DNA of 34,576 nucleotides from an uncultured Chthonomonas sp. (GTDB taxonomy: Bacteria; Armatimonadota; Chthonomonadetes; Chthonomonadales; CAJBBX01), in assembly GCA_903885605.1 (NCBI GenBank), contig CAISJD010000025.1, positions 1 through 34,576 on the forward strand, read 5' to 3'. Made by a program: the position numbers and the translations under genes. The notes beneath the pieces were generated by a model. That model was not told the DNA's origin, searched no databases, and was given only the letters and a program-made list of their open reading frames with translations. This document shows positions 1 through 9,500 of the stretch, piece by piece (the stretch's first letter is position 1; each line of letters begins with the position of its first letter).

Positions 1-568
1 CGACAGGATAGGCCTTGGACTCGGGACTTGCGCCGAAGTCTCCGGGCTTCACCGGACCCGGCGACGCCAGCCACGCCCGCGCCGACATGGGCCGCGCCAA
101 AGCCTGCACCCCCGCAACCCGCACGCTCTGAAGCATCCCGGTGGCGGCATCGATGGAGGCCGTGAAACCGGCATAGGAGACCTCGAGGCGGCCGCCGCGG
201 CGGCGCATGGCCTGCGACGAAGCCTGTGGGCCGGCCACGACCTCCACCAGCGCCTGCCTGCCGGGCGGCACGGCGCAGGAGAAGACCAGCAGGTCCTCGG
301 CCCGGGGTTGCGTCGGGGTGGTGAGCGTGGCTCGCCAGTGCGGACGCCCCTCGCGGATGGCGAAGGCGACCTCCTTGCCTCCCATGCGGAGCCGCACGCC
401 CCGCCAGTCGATGACCGAGCGCGCGGCCAGGCTGCCGACGGGCAGTTCCACCACGGCGGCGCCCGACCACTGCGTCGGGTTGAGCAGCCGAATGGCGGCC
501 ACCCGATGCGAAGCCGTGATCGCCGATCCGATGGCGGGAGGCGTTACCGCAGGCGCCGATGGGGTCAT
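1..568 (-). CDS. Unknown protein, 3' part outside window; possible glycosidase beta-domain
   Basis: The frame is open from an ATG at 568 to the window edge, giving at least 189 residues. An AAGGAG site lies 6 bases upstream of the ATG. There is no signal peptide. Around residues 30-45 it reads LLNPTQWSGAAVVELPVG, which recalls the asparagine-proline-tryptophan strand seen in the C-terminal beta region of GH38 alpha-mannosidases. That resemblance is weak and the motif would be unusually close to the N-terminus, so the function is unassigned. The rest is beta-rich in appearance, with many Val, Leu and Trp residues. The first 45 codons and the upstream region are duplicated at 4179-4363, where the copy is truncated. 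It diverges from the helicase gene at 706 across 137 bases. I am sure it is a gene but not what it encodes. Confidence 0.75.
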   Translation of the reverse strand, partial: MTPSAPAVTPPAIGSAITASHRVAAIRLLNPTQWSGAAVVELPVGSLAARSVIDWRGVRLRMGGKEVAFAIREGRPHWRATLTTPTQPRAEDLLVFSCAVPPGRQALVEVVAGPQASSQAMRRRGGRLEVSYAGFTASIDAATGMLQSVRVAGVQALARPMSARAWLASPGPVKPGDFGASPESKAYPV

Positions 569-618
569 GGAGGTCTCCTTCGCCGTATCTATTGCACACT
601 GGTTCGCCGTGTTCCTGC
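434..618. repeat. Direct repeat copy A (5' end of the gene at 1-568)
   Basis: Bases 434-580 align without gaps to 4179-4325 with 8 mismatches in 147 (about 95% identity). From 581 to 618 similarity falls to about two thirds but the register is kept, ending at a shared GTGTTCCTGC. The copy covers the first 45 codons, the ribosome-binding site and part of the upstream region. Both copies have the same orientation and flank the helicase/DprA island. Confidence 0.9.
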
Positions 619-705
619 CATGCGTTCCGTGGCGCTGCGTCGGTGGGGTATCGTGCCGGGCATGGGACGTCCGGGCGTGCAGCCCGGCCCGGTGGAGGCT
701 CTGTG

Positions 706-2787
706 ATGCGGTTCCGTGAGCAGCGCGCGCTGGAGTTGCTTCGGGCGGGTACCGGGGTGGCCGATGCGACGTTCAGGCCTGGGCAATGCGAGGCCATTCA
801 GCACATCGTTGAGGGACGTGGCAGGCTGTTGCTGGTGCAGAAGACCGGTTGGGGGAAGAGCAACGTCTACTTTATCGCGGCCAAGCTCCTCCGCGAGGGC
901 GGGCTGGGCCCGGCGCTCCTCTTCTCTCCCCTGCTCGCCCTGATGCGCAACCAGATCGACGCGGCGGTTCGGATGGGTGTCCGCGCGCTGACCATCCACT
1001 CGGATAATCAGGAGGAGTGGGGCCAGATCGAGCAGGCAGTGGAGGCGGACCAGGTCGATGTCCTCCTCATCTCGCCCGAGCGCCTTGCCAACGCGCGCTT
1101 CATGGCCGACGTGCTCGCCGGGATCGCCGCGCGCGTCTCGTTGATCGTCATCGACGAGGCCCACTGCATCTCGGATTGGGGGCACGACTTCCGTCCGCAC
1201 TATCGCCTGATCGAGCGGATGTCCCGGAACCTCCCCGCGACGACGCATCTTGTGGCGACCACGGCTACCGCCAACAACCGCGTGATGGCAGACCTGCGGG
1301 ATGTGCTCGGGCCGCAGCTCACCGTGGCCCGGGGCGACCTGCGCCGCCCGTCGCTATCGCTGCAGACCATCCGGATGCCTGACCAGGCAGATAGGCTCGC
1401 ATGGCTAGCCCGCCAACTGACCCAACTACCTGGTTCAGGCATCATCTATGTTCTGACCAAGCGCGATGCACAGACAGTGGCTGCGTGGCTCCAGTCCCGA
1501 GGCCACAATGTCGCAGCCTACACCTCCGAGACCGGCAGCGACCGCATAGGCCTGGAACAAGCCCTGTTGAGGAACCGCGTCAAGGCGTTGGTGGCCACGT
1601 CGGCCCTGGCGATGGGCTTCGACAAGCCGGATCTGGCGTTCGTGATCCACTTTCAGACCCCCGGCTCGGTGGTGGCCTACTATCAGCAGGTGGGCCGAGC
1701 CGGCCGGGCATTGGAGCGGGCTCGTGGCGTTCTTCTCAGCGGAGCCGAGGAGGCCGATATCAACGACTTCTTCATCACGACGGCATTCCCGACGCGCGAT
1801 GAGGCGGCGGCGGTCCTGGGAGCACTCGAGGCGGAGCCGTCCGGGTTGTCGGTCTCGCAGATTCTGTCACGGATCAACGTCAGCCGGGCAAGGACAGAGA
1901 AGACCCTCCAGCTGCTCTCGCTGGAGTCCCCGCCGCCCATCGCCAGGGCAGGCCTTCGCTGGCAGTTGACGGCCGCACGGCTGGGCGAGGGGTTCTGGGA
2001 TCGCGCTGACCGGCTGACGGCGTTGCGGCGCCAGGAGCAGCAGCAGATGCAGGAGTACGTCGCCCTGAATGGCGGCCACATGGAGTTTCTGGTCCGTGCG
2101 CTTGACGGCGATCCGGGCCCCGACCTGCCCCCATCGCTGGCGCCCCTGAGCGCCGAGGTTGACCGGGTACTGACTCAGGCGGCTCGCGTGTTCCTGCGGC
2201 GGACCAGCGTCGATATCGAGCCACGTGAGCGGTGGCCGGGTGGTGGCCTGCCGATCTGGGGGCTGAGCGGACCCATCGCTCTGGAGCAGAGGGCGCAGCC
2301 CGGCAAGGCGCTCTCGATTTGGGGCGACTCCGGCTGGGGCGAGTTGGTGCGGCAGGGCAAGTACGTCGATGACGGCTACTCCGACGAGCTGATCGGCGCC
2401 TGCGCAGGCCTCGTGGCGCAATGGCGACCCGAGCCACCGCCCGCGTGGGTGACATATGTCCCGTCCCGACGACGTCCTGTGCTTGTGGCAGGTTTTGCCC
2501 AGCGTCTCGCTGCGGCTCTGGGGCTGCCATGCCTTGAGGCCCTGGTGAAGACACATGACACCGCCGAGCAAAAGGACATGCTGAACAGCGCACAGCAGGC
2601 CAGGAACCTTGACGGTACAATCGCAGTGACCGACGTCGCCAGGCCGTCCGGACCAGTCCTTCTGGTCGATGACATCTGCGACTCCCGGTGGACCCTCACC
2701 GTCTGCTCCTGGCTCCTGAGATCATCGGGAAGCGGCCCGGTGTGGCCGATGGCCCTTGCGCTGGCCGGCGGCGGCTCTCGAACATGA
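706..2787 (+). CDS. RecQ-like DNA helicase fused to a C-terminal phosphoribosyltransferase domain
   Basis: This is a 693-residue superfamily 2 helicase. Motifs visible in order are RPGQ (24-27), Walker A KTGWGKS (46-52), [10 protein letters not shown] (74-83), DEAH (150-153), TATA (186-189), the motif V segment ending GFDKPD (to 309) and QQVGRAGR (327-334). The cysteine zinc site and HRDC domain of standard RecQ are absent. Residues about 580-693 form a phosphoribosyltransferase domain with [13 protein letters not shown] at 651-663. This matches the PRPP-loop signature, with D-S-R-W where T-T-G-x is usual. The ATG at 706 is chosen because GGAGG lies 7 bases upstream; an open extension to 559 has no such support. 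The stop overlaps the next start as ATGA, so the two genes are probably translationally coupled. Known: RecQ-PRTase fusions occur, and PRTase/DprA pairs form the ShosTA defence system. A defence or DNA-uptake role here is inferred. Confidence 0.9.
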   Translation: MRFREQRALELLRAGTGVADATFRPGQCEAIQHIVEGRGRLLLVQKTGWGKSNVYFIAAKLLREGGLGPALLFSPLLALMRNQIDAAVRMGVRALTIHSDNQEEWGQIEQAVEADQVDVLLISPERLANARFMADVLAGIAARVSLIVIDEAHCISDWGHDFRPHYRLIERMSRNLPATTHLVATTATANNRVMADLRDVLGPQLTVARGDLRRPSLSLQTIRMPDQADRLAWLARQLTQLPGSGIIYVLTKRDAQTVAAWLQSRGHNVAAYTSETGSDRIGLEQALLRNRVKALVATSALAMGFDKPDLAFVIHFQTPGSVVAYYQQVGRAGRALERARGVLLSGAEEADINDFFITTAFPTRDEAAAVLGALEAEPSGLSVSQILSRINVSRARTEKTLQLLSLESPPPIARAGLRWQLTAARLGEGFWDRADRLTALRRQEQQQMQEYVALNGGHMEFLVRALDGDPGPDLPPSLAPLSAEVDRVLTQAARVFLRRTSVDIEPRERWPGGGLPIWGLSGPIALEQRAQPGKALSIWGDSGWGELVRQGKYVDDGYSDELIGACAGLVAQWRPEPPPAWVTYVPSRRRPVLVAGFAQRLAAALGLPCLEALVKTHDTAEQKDMLNSAQQARNLDGTIAVTDVARPSGPVLLVDDICDSRWTLTVCSWLLRSSGSGPVWPMALALAGGGSRT

Positions 2788-3983
2788 ACCTCTCACCCGA
2801 TACGCAAGCTGCCCTCCTCCTGACAGCGCCCCTCCTCCTTGGAGGGGCGACATCCGACGCCCAGCCGCTGACGCCCGGCGAGGCCAAGCGCCTGGTCCGC
2901 ATGCTTGCCGGAGACGGCGACACGCTCTCCGCGCTACTCACCCCCGACTCGCCGGCGGTCGGCCGTGCAGCGTCCGTCGTCTCCGCCGATCGGCTCCGCA
3001 TCCTGCTGCAGCGTGGTTTCCTGCTATCCCAGGCCATCGAGGCATGGCAGACGCGTGCGATCTGGGTGCTGGGACGTACCGATGCCGGCTATCCTGTCCG
3101 CCTGGTGGAACGCCTTGGCGAGGATGCGCCGCCAGTGCTGTACGGTTGCGGCGACCCCGGCTTGCTTCAGGGCGGCGGACTTGCCGTCGTCGGTAGCCGC
3201 AAGGTGGATGGCGCTCTGATGGAGTACACCCGGGGTGTGGGCGCCTTGGCGGCGTGCGCCCGCGTGACCGTAGTATCAGGCGGCGCCCGCGGCATCGACC
3301 AGGCGGCCATGAGCGGCGCGCTGGCCGACGATGGTTCAGCGATCGGTGTACTCGCAGACAGCCTGGCGCGGGCGGCAATCGTGCGTGAGCACCGCGATGC
3401 CATCCTGGACGAACGGCTGACGCTGGTGTCACCCTACGACCCGGCCGCGGGTTTCAACGTGGGCAATGCGATGCAGCGGAACAAATTGATCTATGCGATG
3501 TCCGACGCGGCGCTGGTGATGTGCTGCGACACCGGTGTGGGCGGCACGTGGGCAGGCGCCGTCGAGCAACTGGGTAAGCTCCGCCTCGTGCCGGTATGGG
3601 TGCGCCCTGATCGGTCGAGTGCCGGCCTCCTCGCCCTGCAGCAGAAGGGGGCATTGACGTGGCCCGAGCCCAAGGGCCCGGAGGCGCTTGCAGAGGTCCT
3701 TCGGTCGGCGCAGGCCGCATTCGCCGAGGCCGGCGGCGATGAGCCTGCAACCGCGGCGACTTGCGCGATGGACCATGGCGCCCGCCTGCGCGAGACCCTG
3801 GGTGCGAGAGGCCTGGCCAGGACCGAGGTGGAGATAGCCGCCGACCTGAGCCTTCCATCCGCGGAGGTAAAGGCGCTGTTGCGACGCCTTGTGGCGGACG
3901 GCTCACTGGAGAAGTTGGTCCGTCCGGTTCGTTACCGCATCCGGACGTATGCGCCCACGCTGTTCGATCCCGATGGCCTATAG
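2784..3983 (+). CDS. DprA/Smf-like DNA-binding protein with C-terminal winged helix
   Basis: This 399-residue protein starts at the ATG inside the ATGA overlap with the helicase gene. The DprA Rossmann core lies at about 115-300. It has GSRK at 137-140, the nucleotide/ssDNA loop SGGARGID at 165-172, and an [15 protein letters not shown] segment at 232-246 equivalent to the DprA R-N-R-x-I-x-x-L-S signature. Two canonical positions differ: the usual AH after GID is AA here, and the acidic residue after the LVM strand is replaced by cysteines. Residues 335-390 look like a winged helix. The N-terminal 110 residues resemble the helical domain of DprA-like proteins. Known DprA loads RecA on incoming single strands; DprA-like proteins also serve as ShosA in ShosTA defence. 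Being coupled to a helicase-PRTase fusion, rather than with topA or other housekeeping genes, favours a specialised module. Confidence 0.88.
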   Translation: MNLSPDTQAALLLTAPLLLGGATSDAQPLTPGEAKRLVRMLAGDGDTLSALLTPDSPAVGRAASVVSADRLRILLQRGFLLSQAIEAWQTRAIWVLGRTDAGYPVRLVERLGEDAPPVLYGCGDPGLLQGGGLAVVGSRKVDGALMEYTRGVGALAACARVTVVSGGARGIDQAAMSGALADDGSAIGVLADSLARAAIVREHRDAILDERLTLVSPYDPAAGFNVGNAMQRNKLIYAMSDAALVMCCDTGVGGTWAGAVEQLGKLRLVPVWVRPDRSSAGLLALQQKGALTWPEPKGPEALAEVLRSAQAAFAEAGGDEPATAATCAMDHGARLRETLGARGLARTEVEIAADLSLPSAEVKALLRRLVADGSLEKLVRPVRYRIRTYAPTLFDPDGL

Positions 3984-4139
3984 GGTTCCGGCAGGAGGCT
4001 CCAAGCCACGATCGGCAACCCGAAGGGATGCACGGCCTGGTCGCAGTCCTTCGCGCCGGCAGAGGGGGAGTTGCCGCTGACGTCGGCGGAGCGGGTAGGT
4101 CGGGAAGCCTGAGGTCCTTGCTTCGCCGTCGGCTACGGG

Positions 4140-4313
4140 TCAGGTGCGGGGTTGCCTGCGGCACTCAGGCATGCTCGCGCCGACGGGCAGTTCCACCATG
4201 CCTGCGCCCGACCACTGCGTCGGGTTGAACAGCCGAATGGCGGCCACCCGATGCGAAGCCGTGATCGCCGATCCGATGGCCGGAGGCGTTACTGCAGGCG
4301 CCGATGGGGTCAT
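4140..4313 (-). pseudogene. Truncated paralogue of the gene at 1-568
   Basis: The ATG at 4313 corresponds exactly to the ATG at 568, and an AAGGAG site is kept at the same distance. The first 45 codons match with few changes: for example LLNPTQW becomes LFNPTQW, and AAVVELP becomes AGMVELP. After that the reading runs into 12 unrelated residues and a TGA at 4140-4142, giving only 57 residues. The body of the gene is missing, and the 156 bases between its stop and the DprA stop (3984-4139) contain nothing I recognise. It looks like a paralogue whose body was lost when the helicase/DprA genes arrived or by later deletion. It could still be expressed as a short peptide, but I see no reason to expect function. 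Confidence 0.75.
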
Positions 4314-4363
4314 GGGGCTCTCCTTGGCTCCATCAGCCGCGCACGGGTGCGCGGTGTTCCTGC
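4179..4363. repeat. Direct repeat copy B, downstream of the DprA gene
   Basis: Second copy of the repeat at 434-618, in the same orientation with a constant offset of 3745 bases. The left boundary at 4179 is abrupt: no similarity to copy A is seen to its left, which marks the truncation point of the pseudogene. Confidence 0.9.
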
Positions 4364-4632
4364 ACGGGTGTGGTTGCGCCGAGCGAGCCGGCGACGGACC
4401 CATCCAGGCGTCGGTTGCGCGGGCGTACCTCAGCTTGTACTCACAGATACGAAAAAAACCAGCGTCTCTGGCTCGATTCGCGGTATACCGATGGTGGTCC
4501 TCGTTCGCTGGGCGCCCCATAGGCGGCCCCGCCTCCAGCGCTTGCGCGCCCCCTCGTCGCCTCCCCCGCGTCCCCTTGCCGCGTAGCGGCCGAGATACCA
4601 CGTCCGTCCTCCATGAAAGGAGTTGACGTCTC
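4314..4632 (+). other. Intergenic region upstream of bL25
   Basis: These 319 bases hold the upstream half of direct repeat copy B, a terminator-like hairpin reading on the minus strand (4452-4473), and the leader of the bL25 gene with AAAGGAG at 4616-4622. I saw no tRNA and no convincing promoter hexamer pair, though a bL25 promoter must lie here or further upstream. Confidence 0.5.
4452..4473 (-). terminator. Intrinsic terminator-like hairpin, minus strand
   Basis: Read on the minus strand, AGCCAG-AGACG-CTGGTT forms a short stem and is followed by seven consecutive T (4458 to 4452). This is the only hairpin with a long T tract that I found in the window. No minus-strand gene ends just before it, so it would stop read-through from the iron-sulfur gene beyond bL25, or antisense transcription into the DprA island. 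Confidence 0.5.
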
Positions 4633-5247
4633 ATGAAAGATGATAGGAGCCTTACGTTGCGTGCAGAGCCCCGCAACGTTCTCGGTAAGCCGGCCAAGCA
4701 GCTGCGCAAGGCGGGTCTGGTGCCCGCGTCCGTCTACCGGCACGGAAGCGAGTCGGTCCACGTCACCGTGGCCGTCCCTGAGTTCCAGAAGGTCTACCAG
4801 AAGGCCGGGACCTCAACTCGGGTCCAGCTATGCATCGGCGAGGACGCGGCCATGCAGGTCCTGGTGCACAAGGTAGATCGGCATCCCATCAGCGGGACCT
4901 TCCTCCACGTCGAGCTGCTCGAGCTCCGCATGTCCGAGATCACCACCGTGGATGTCCCGCTCCGCTTCGTGGGTGAGGCGCCGGCGGCCAGGGTGTTCGG
5001 CGCGGCCATCGTTACGGAGAGGGACCACCTGCGCGTGGCGGCCCTGCCCGCCGACCTGCCGGGGCACATCGATGTGGACCTCTCCGCGCTTGAGGCGCCC
5101 CTCGACAGGATTCGCGTCGGCGACCTGCCGCTTCCCGCCGGCGTGACCGTGCTGGGGAGCCCCGACGAGGTCGTCGCGTCCGCCGTGCCGAAGTCGAAGC
5201 GCGAGGAAGCCGCCGAGGCTGCCGCGGAGGCCGAGCCTGCCGCGTAG
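4633..5247 (+). CDS. rplY: 50S ribosomal protein bL25, CTC/TL5 long form
   Basis: This 204-residue protein binds 5S rRNA in the large ribosomal subunit. The N-terminal L25 domain (about 1-95) contains the typical LRKAGLVPASVYRHG stretch (25-39) and an HVELLEL segment near 93-99. The C-terminal beta domain (about 100-190) contains DVPLRFVGEAP and ends in an Ala/Glu-rich tail. The two-domain length is that of the CTC general-stress/TL5 form rather than the short E. coli form. AAAGGAG lies 10 bases before the ATG. The usual pth neighbour is not next to it: the iron-sulfur gene converges from the right. It is the only clear housekeeping gene in this part and marks the chromosome side of the helicase/DprA island. 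Confidence 0.95.
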   Translation: MKDDRSLTLRAEPRNVLGKPAKQLRKAGLVPASVYRHGSESVHVTVAVPEFQKVYQKAGTSTRVQLCIGEDAAMQVLVHKVDRHPISGTFLHVELLELRMSEITTVDVPLRFVGEAPAARVFGAAIVTERDHLRVAALPADLPGHIDVDLSALEAPLDRIRVGDLPLPAGVTVLGSPDEVVASAVPKSKREEAAEAAAEAEPAA

Positions 5248-5261
5248 CCTGCTTCCGTGCC

Positions 5262-5289
5262 GCCGCCGACGCCAACCTGCGCCGGCGGC
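5262..5289. terminator. GC-rich hairpin between convergent genes
   Basis: GCCGCCGACG and CGCCGGCGGC pair in 9 of 10 positions around an 8-base loop. It lies between the stop of bL25 (5247) and the stop of the oppositely transcribed iron-sulfur gene (5305). There is no T tract, so termination is inferred from position and symmetry. Confidence 0.5.
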
Positions 5290-5304
5290 TGCGTGCCGGG
5301 GCGG

Positions 5305-6387
5305 CTAGGGCTCCCGGCGATGCTCGTGCGCGGCGGCGCGCCACGCCTCGTCCAGCGTAGCGGGCACTTCGGGTCGCGCGCCATGGCGGCGCCCGAGCCG
5401 CATGGAGCCGGTCGGGCATGTGGTGACGCAGAGGCCGCAACCGATGCAGCGATCGGCGTTAAATGCGACCCTCGCGTCGCCGGCGGTCAGCGCCGCCATC
5501 GGACAGCGATCGATACAGGCGAGGCATCCGCTGCAGCCGTTCTCGTGAAAGGTCGCGATGAACGCGCTCGCCACGGCGTCAGCCGGCCTGGCGTTGCCCC
5601 GCAAAGACCTCAGCACGCCGCAACAGCATGCGCAACAGCAGCATAGGAACGCGGGCTCGCGGGAGTTGCTGGGCTGCAGCACCAGGCCGGCGTCGTCGGC
5701 CATGTCGATGACCCTGTGCACCTCGGCCGCCTCAATCGCCCTGCCGCGGCCGGTGCGCACGTAGTAGTCGGCCCAATCCCCGAACACCAGGCACGCCTCC
5801 CGCGGCGCTCCGCAGCCCTTGCCGGCCACGTCGGCTGCGGCGCGGCAGATGCAGGGCGCCACGGCGAACCGCGACTGCGATGCGACCAGTTCGTGCGCCT
5901 GCTCGTAGGGCAGGGCGTGCCGGTCGGGGTCGATGCTCCGGTTGATCGGGATGGTCCGCATCTGCGGCGCCGAGGCGGAGTGCGCCCCGTCCCCCGCCGA
6001 GCCGTAGTAGACCGCCAGGTTGCGGATCAGGCCCGAGCTGAGGTTGTTGACCTGGAACTCCCAGATACCGACGACAAACGGAACCGCCTGGTACAGCGTG
6101 GGTCCGCACTCCGGGTACACCGCGAAGATGAGCCCCTTCCGTGCCATCTCAAGCAGCCGGCGATCGGCCTCCCTCGTGTCGAGGCCGGCGCGTGCCGCGA
6201 TCGCCGATGCGTCCTCGCGGTCCAGCGTGAGGTGGAGCGCCAGATCAGCCTCCTCAACGGTGAAGAGCCGCTTCAGGAGCGTGATCTCGGAGCCGCGCTT
6301 GGTCGGCGCGAAGCCCCCGGGCAATCGGTCCAAGCGCTCTGCCAGCCGGCGGAAGACGGCGTCGTCAGGGTTCGCGGTCACATCCAC
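5305..6387 (-). CDS. 4Fe-4S dicluster protein with winged-helix-like N-terminus and extra cysteine clusters
   Basis: A 360-residue cytoplasmic protein. Two ferredoxin motifs lie near the C-terminus: Cys 285, 288, 291, 295 and Cys 314, 317, 320, 324, each ending in CP. Upstream is a dense cysteine block CCCCACCC (249-256), and earlier Cys 179, 181, 192 and 199 could bind a further metal site. Residues about 35-95 look like a winged helix. The start is a GTG at 6387 with AAAGG about 9 bases upstream; no ATG occurs until residue 81. Related proteins are usually annotated only as 4Fe-4S binding proteins of unknown reaction. Electron transfer or redox sensing is plausible. It converges on bL25 and diverges from the glycosidase gene, so it is probably transcribed alone. 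Confidence 0.8.
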   Translation of the reverse strand: MDVTANPDDAVFRRLAERLDRLPGGFAPTKRGSEITLLKRLFTVEEADLALHLTLDREDASAIAARAGLDTREADRRLLEMARKGLIFAVYPECGPTLYQAVPFVVGIWEFQVNNLSSGLIRNLAVYYGSAGDGAHSASAPQMRTIPINRSIDPDRHALPYEQAHELVASQSRFAVAPCICRAAADVAGKGCGAPREACLVFGDWADYYVRTGRGRAIEAAEVHRVIDMADDAGLVLQPSNSREPAFLCCCCACCCGVLRSLRGNARPADAVASAFIATFHENGCSGCLACIDRCPMAALTAGDARVAFNADRCIGCGLCVTTCPTGSMRLGRRHGARPEVPATLDEAWRAAAHEHRREP

Positions 6388-6492
6388 GGTCAGAGGCCTT
6401 TCGTTCGGTCGATGGCACGCCGATGTTATGGCACGAAACGCCGACGCACGTGGTAGAGTGCCCTGAACGGGTGCGCCGCCGCACTCCGCCCT

Positions 6493-6520
6493 TTGGCCTT
6501 TCGCCTTTTGGCTTTATACT
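6493..6520 (+). promoter_or_regulatory. Candidate sigma70-type promoter for the glycosidase gene
   Basis: TTGGCC (6493-6498) and TATACT (6515-6520) are separated by 16 bases. The -10 hexamer matches the consensus in five of six positions and the -35 in four. It lies in a relatively AT-rich patch about 45 bases before the ATG at 6566. It is a sequence match only. Confidence 0.4.
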
Positions 6521-6565
6521 TTGGACTCCAGACTTCCGCCGCTTGACCCCCGAGGAGCGCCAACC

Positions 6566-9500
6566 ATGCACATCGCGCTGTCGGTCTTGCTTCTCGCCGC
6601 ACCAGCGGCGGCCGAGCCTACCACCGGTACGACCATCATGGAGGCCCGCTTCGGCCGCGCCGAAATCGATACCGTGCGCCCCGCGCTCCGGTCGCTGACG
6701 CTCCGGCGGTCGGGCGGGGCGCTGGAGCCCCACTCGATCCTGGCGCCCATCGGCAGCCCCTGGCCGCGCGGCGTGGCGGGATGGGCCGAAGGCGGCTACA
6801 CCTACGCGGTGGATGCGGCCGGCAGGCGCTACGAGAGCCGCTACCTGCGCCCGGACCGCGTGGTCACGAGCGCACCGGGAAAGCTGATCCTGGAGGGCGT
6901 GAAGCTGGCGGCGGGGCCGGACGAGAAGCCCGTAGCAACCGAGCGCTGGGTGCTTTGCACCGTGGGCGGCGACCTCTCGTGGAGCGTGGAGCGGCGTTGG
7001 CTCGTCCCCTTCACGGCGCGTCTGGCCGGTACGCCGGGCCTCTTCTCCTCCTTCCGGCGCGCCACCGACGCCGAGCTGCTGCCCAACTCCGTGACGCACA
7101 CGCTCTGGGTGCAGCCGGATGGCCTGCGCTCCTGGTTCGATCCCACCTACCGGGCGTGGCCCGCCGACTACAAGCTCTCGGTGGACAACTGCGCCGTCGT
7201 CACCAAGCCCGACACATGGGCCGTGGCCAAGCTCTGGACCAGCTGGCACGCCGAGGCCGACCCGAAGCTGACGGTCAAGGGCGGACACCTCTATCGCAGA
7301 GGCTTCTTCGGCTGGCGAGCCGAACTGGGCGCGGTCTCTTCGCCGGTGATGCCGCGGACCTACCGTGCGGGCGAGGTCGAGCGCGTGACGCTGACCGTGG
7401 CGACCGTCGACAAACGCGCCACAGGCTACCAGTTGGCCGCCCATGTGCCGGACAAGGAGGTCCAGGGCGCCCTCCAGAGCTTCTACGCATCGCTGCTCAA
7501 CGGCGGCGTGGTGAACGACCAGAAGCACTTCAACTTCGGCAACGAGACGGACGGCTGGTACTACGACGGCTCGACCTGGATGCAGGGCCTGGCTTTGGCG
7601 GCGGGCGTGCCGGCGGCAGGCAAGACGGCGCAGGATCCGTATGACGTGGCCTCCGCCTTCCGAGGCCACCTGGCAGCCATCGTGGGGACGCTGGACCCGA
7701 CCGGCCGCGCCAACTTCGGCTACGACTGGGGCGGCGGGTTCGCCGATGCGCGGCTGAACAACGTCATCGGCGCACGGGAGTACCTGCTCCATACCGGCGA
7801 CCTGGCCTTCGTCAAGCAGATCCTGCCGGACCTGGAACGCGGCGTGGGCTGGTTCCTGGCGCGCCGCAAGGAACATGGGCTGGCCGATCTGGGCGAGGTG
7901 GCGCACTGGTACTACGACGCCATGCCCAGCAGCGGCGTGAACGCCAACCACAACGCCCTGCTCTACCGCGCGTGCCGGCATCTGGCGGAGATGGAGGGCG
8001 CGGCAGGCCATGGCGACAAGGCGCGCACGTACACAGAGATCGCCGACGAGGTTCGGGCGGCCTTCAACGCCCTCCTCTGGAACGAGGAGGCGCCCGGCGG
8101 CCCGCGCATTACCGACTGGATCGCGCACAACGGCGAGAAGGTGACCTACGCGGCCGACGTCTGCCAGTTCCCGGCCGTGGCGTTCGGCATGGTCCCGCAG
8201 GACCGCGCGCGCAGGCTGCTGGCCACGCTGGACCGGCGCATCGCCGAACTGGAGCGCGACACCGGCTACACGGGCTCGGCCTCGCTCTCGGCCTACTGGC
8301 CCGTGCCCGATCACATCAACGGATTGGCCTGGCAGCGCGCCTTTCCGATCTACATGAACTGTGGCTCGTTCCTCTCGATCACCTACTACGAGATCATGGC
8401 GCGCATCCAGGCCGGCGACATCGACGGCGCGTGGGAGCGCATGAGGCGCTTCAGCCAGGGCATCCGGCGGCACAGCGGCGCGGGCAACAACTGGGTGACC
8501 GTCAAGGGCGAGGTGGCCGCGGGGGCCGACGAGCCATACCTGTCGGACATGGTGGTGGTTCCCGCGGCTCTGGTGCGCGGCTTCCTCGGCATCGAGCCCA
8601 CGTGGGACCGGCTCGTGGTGCGGCCGCACCTGCCAAAGGGCTGGAAGCGCGCCTCCGCAGAAATCCTCTACAAGGGCGTGCGGACGCGCGTAGACATCGA
8701 GGGCCAAGAGGTCACGGTGACGCCGCTGGGCCGCGCGTTTACGCCCGCCAAGTCCCTCACGTGGGAGGTTCGCTCCGGGCCCGCGGCCGAGTGGCAGATG
8801 ACGGTATCGCGCCACTTCGCCAACGGCGCCACCCCGCCGCGGGTGAGCGCGGGCATCGACCTGCACGGCGGCTCGGCGGTGACGCTCAGGCGCGTCCGTC
8901 CCGCCCACGGACTGGGCGGGCGCTGGTCCATGGACGCGCAGGGCGTCCTGGGTGCGGAGGGACCGATGGCGTTCGGCCTGCCGGGCCCGCTCCCCGGCAT
9001 AGGTTCCGCGCGGTTTGAGGGCCAGAGCCACCTGTCGGCACCGAACCCGGGAGCCTTCAGCTTCGGCCCGACGGAGAGCTTCACGGTGCAGTGCCGGTTC
9101 CAGACCAATGCGCAGGATAGCCGCGTGCTGGTCTCCCGGCCGAACGCCTACTGCCTCTACGTGAAGGAGGGCAAGCTGGCCGCGTGGATCATGCAGGACG
9201 GCCTCGCGCACCGCGAGGCGCTGGGCAGCGGCCAGGCGGCCGACGGCGCATGGCATCACGCCGCCGCCGTCTACGACCGCCGCGCACAGCGGCTCGCCCT
9301 CTACCTCGACGGCAGGCTTGACACTCCGGACGGCTCGCCCGCCCCGGCGAACCCCGTCGCAATCTCCGCCATCGGGGCCTCCACCAGTGGCGCGCCGGTG
9401 AGCATCGGCGGCCTGGGCCAGGGCTTCCGGTTCATCGGCTCGATAGCGGATGTGCGTATCCATGCCGGCGCCCTCACGGCCGGCGAGTTTTCCTACCCGT

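Noticed and set aside
559-705. N-terminal extension of the helicase by 49 codons
   Set aside because: The extension overlaps the divergent gene's start and upstream repeat and lacks helicase motifs; the ATG at 706 has GGAGG at good spacing.
3984-4139. Remnant of the missing body of the truncated paralogue
   Set aside because: One minus-strand frame stays open, but I could not match it to the gene at 1-568 or to any family.
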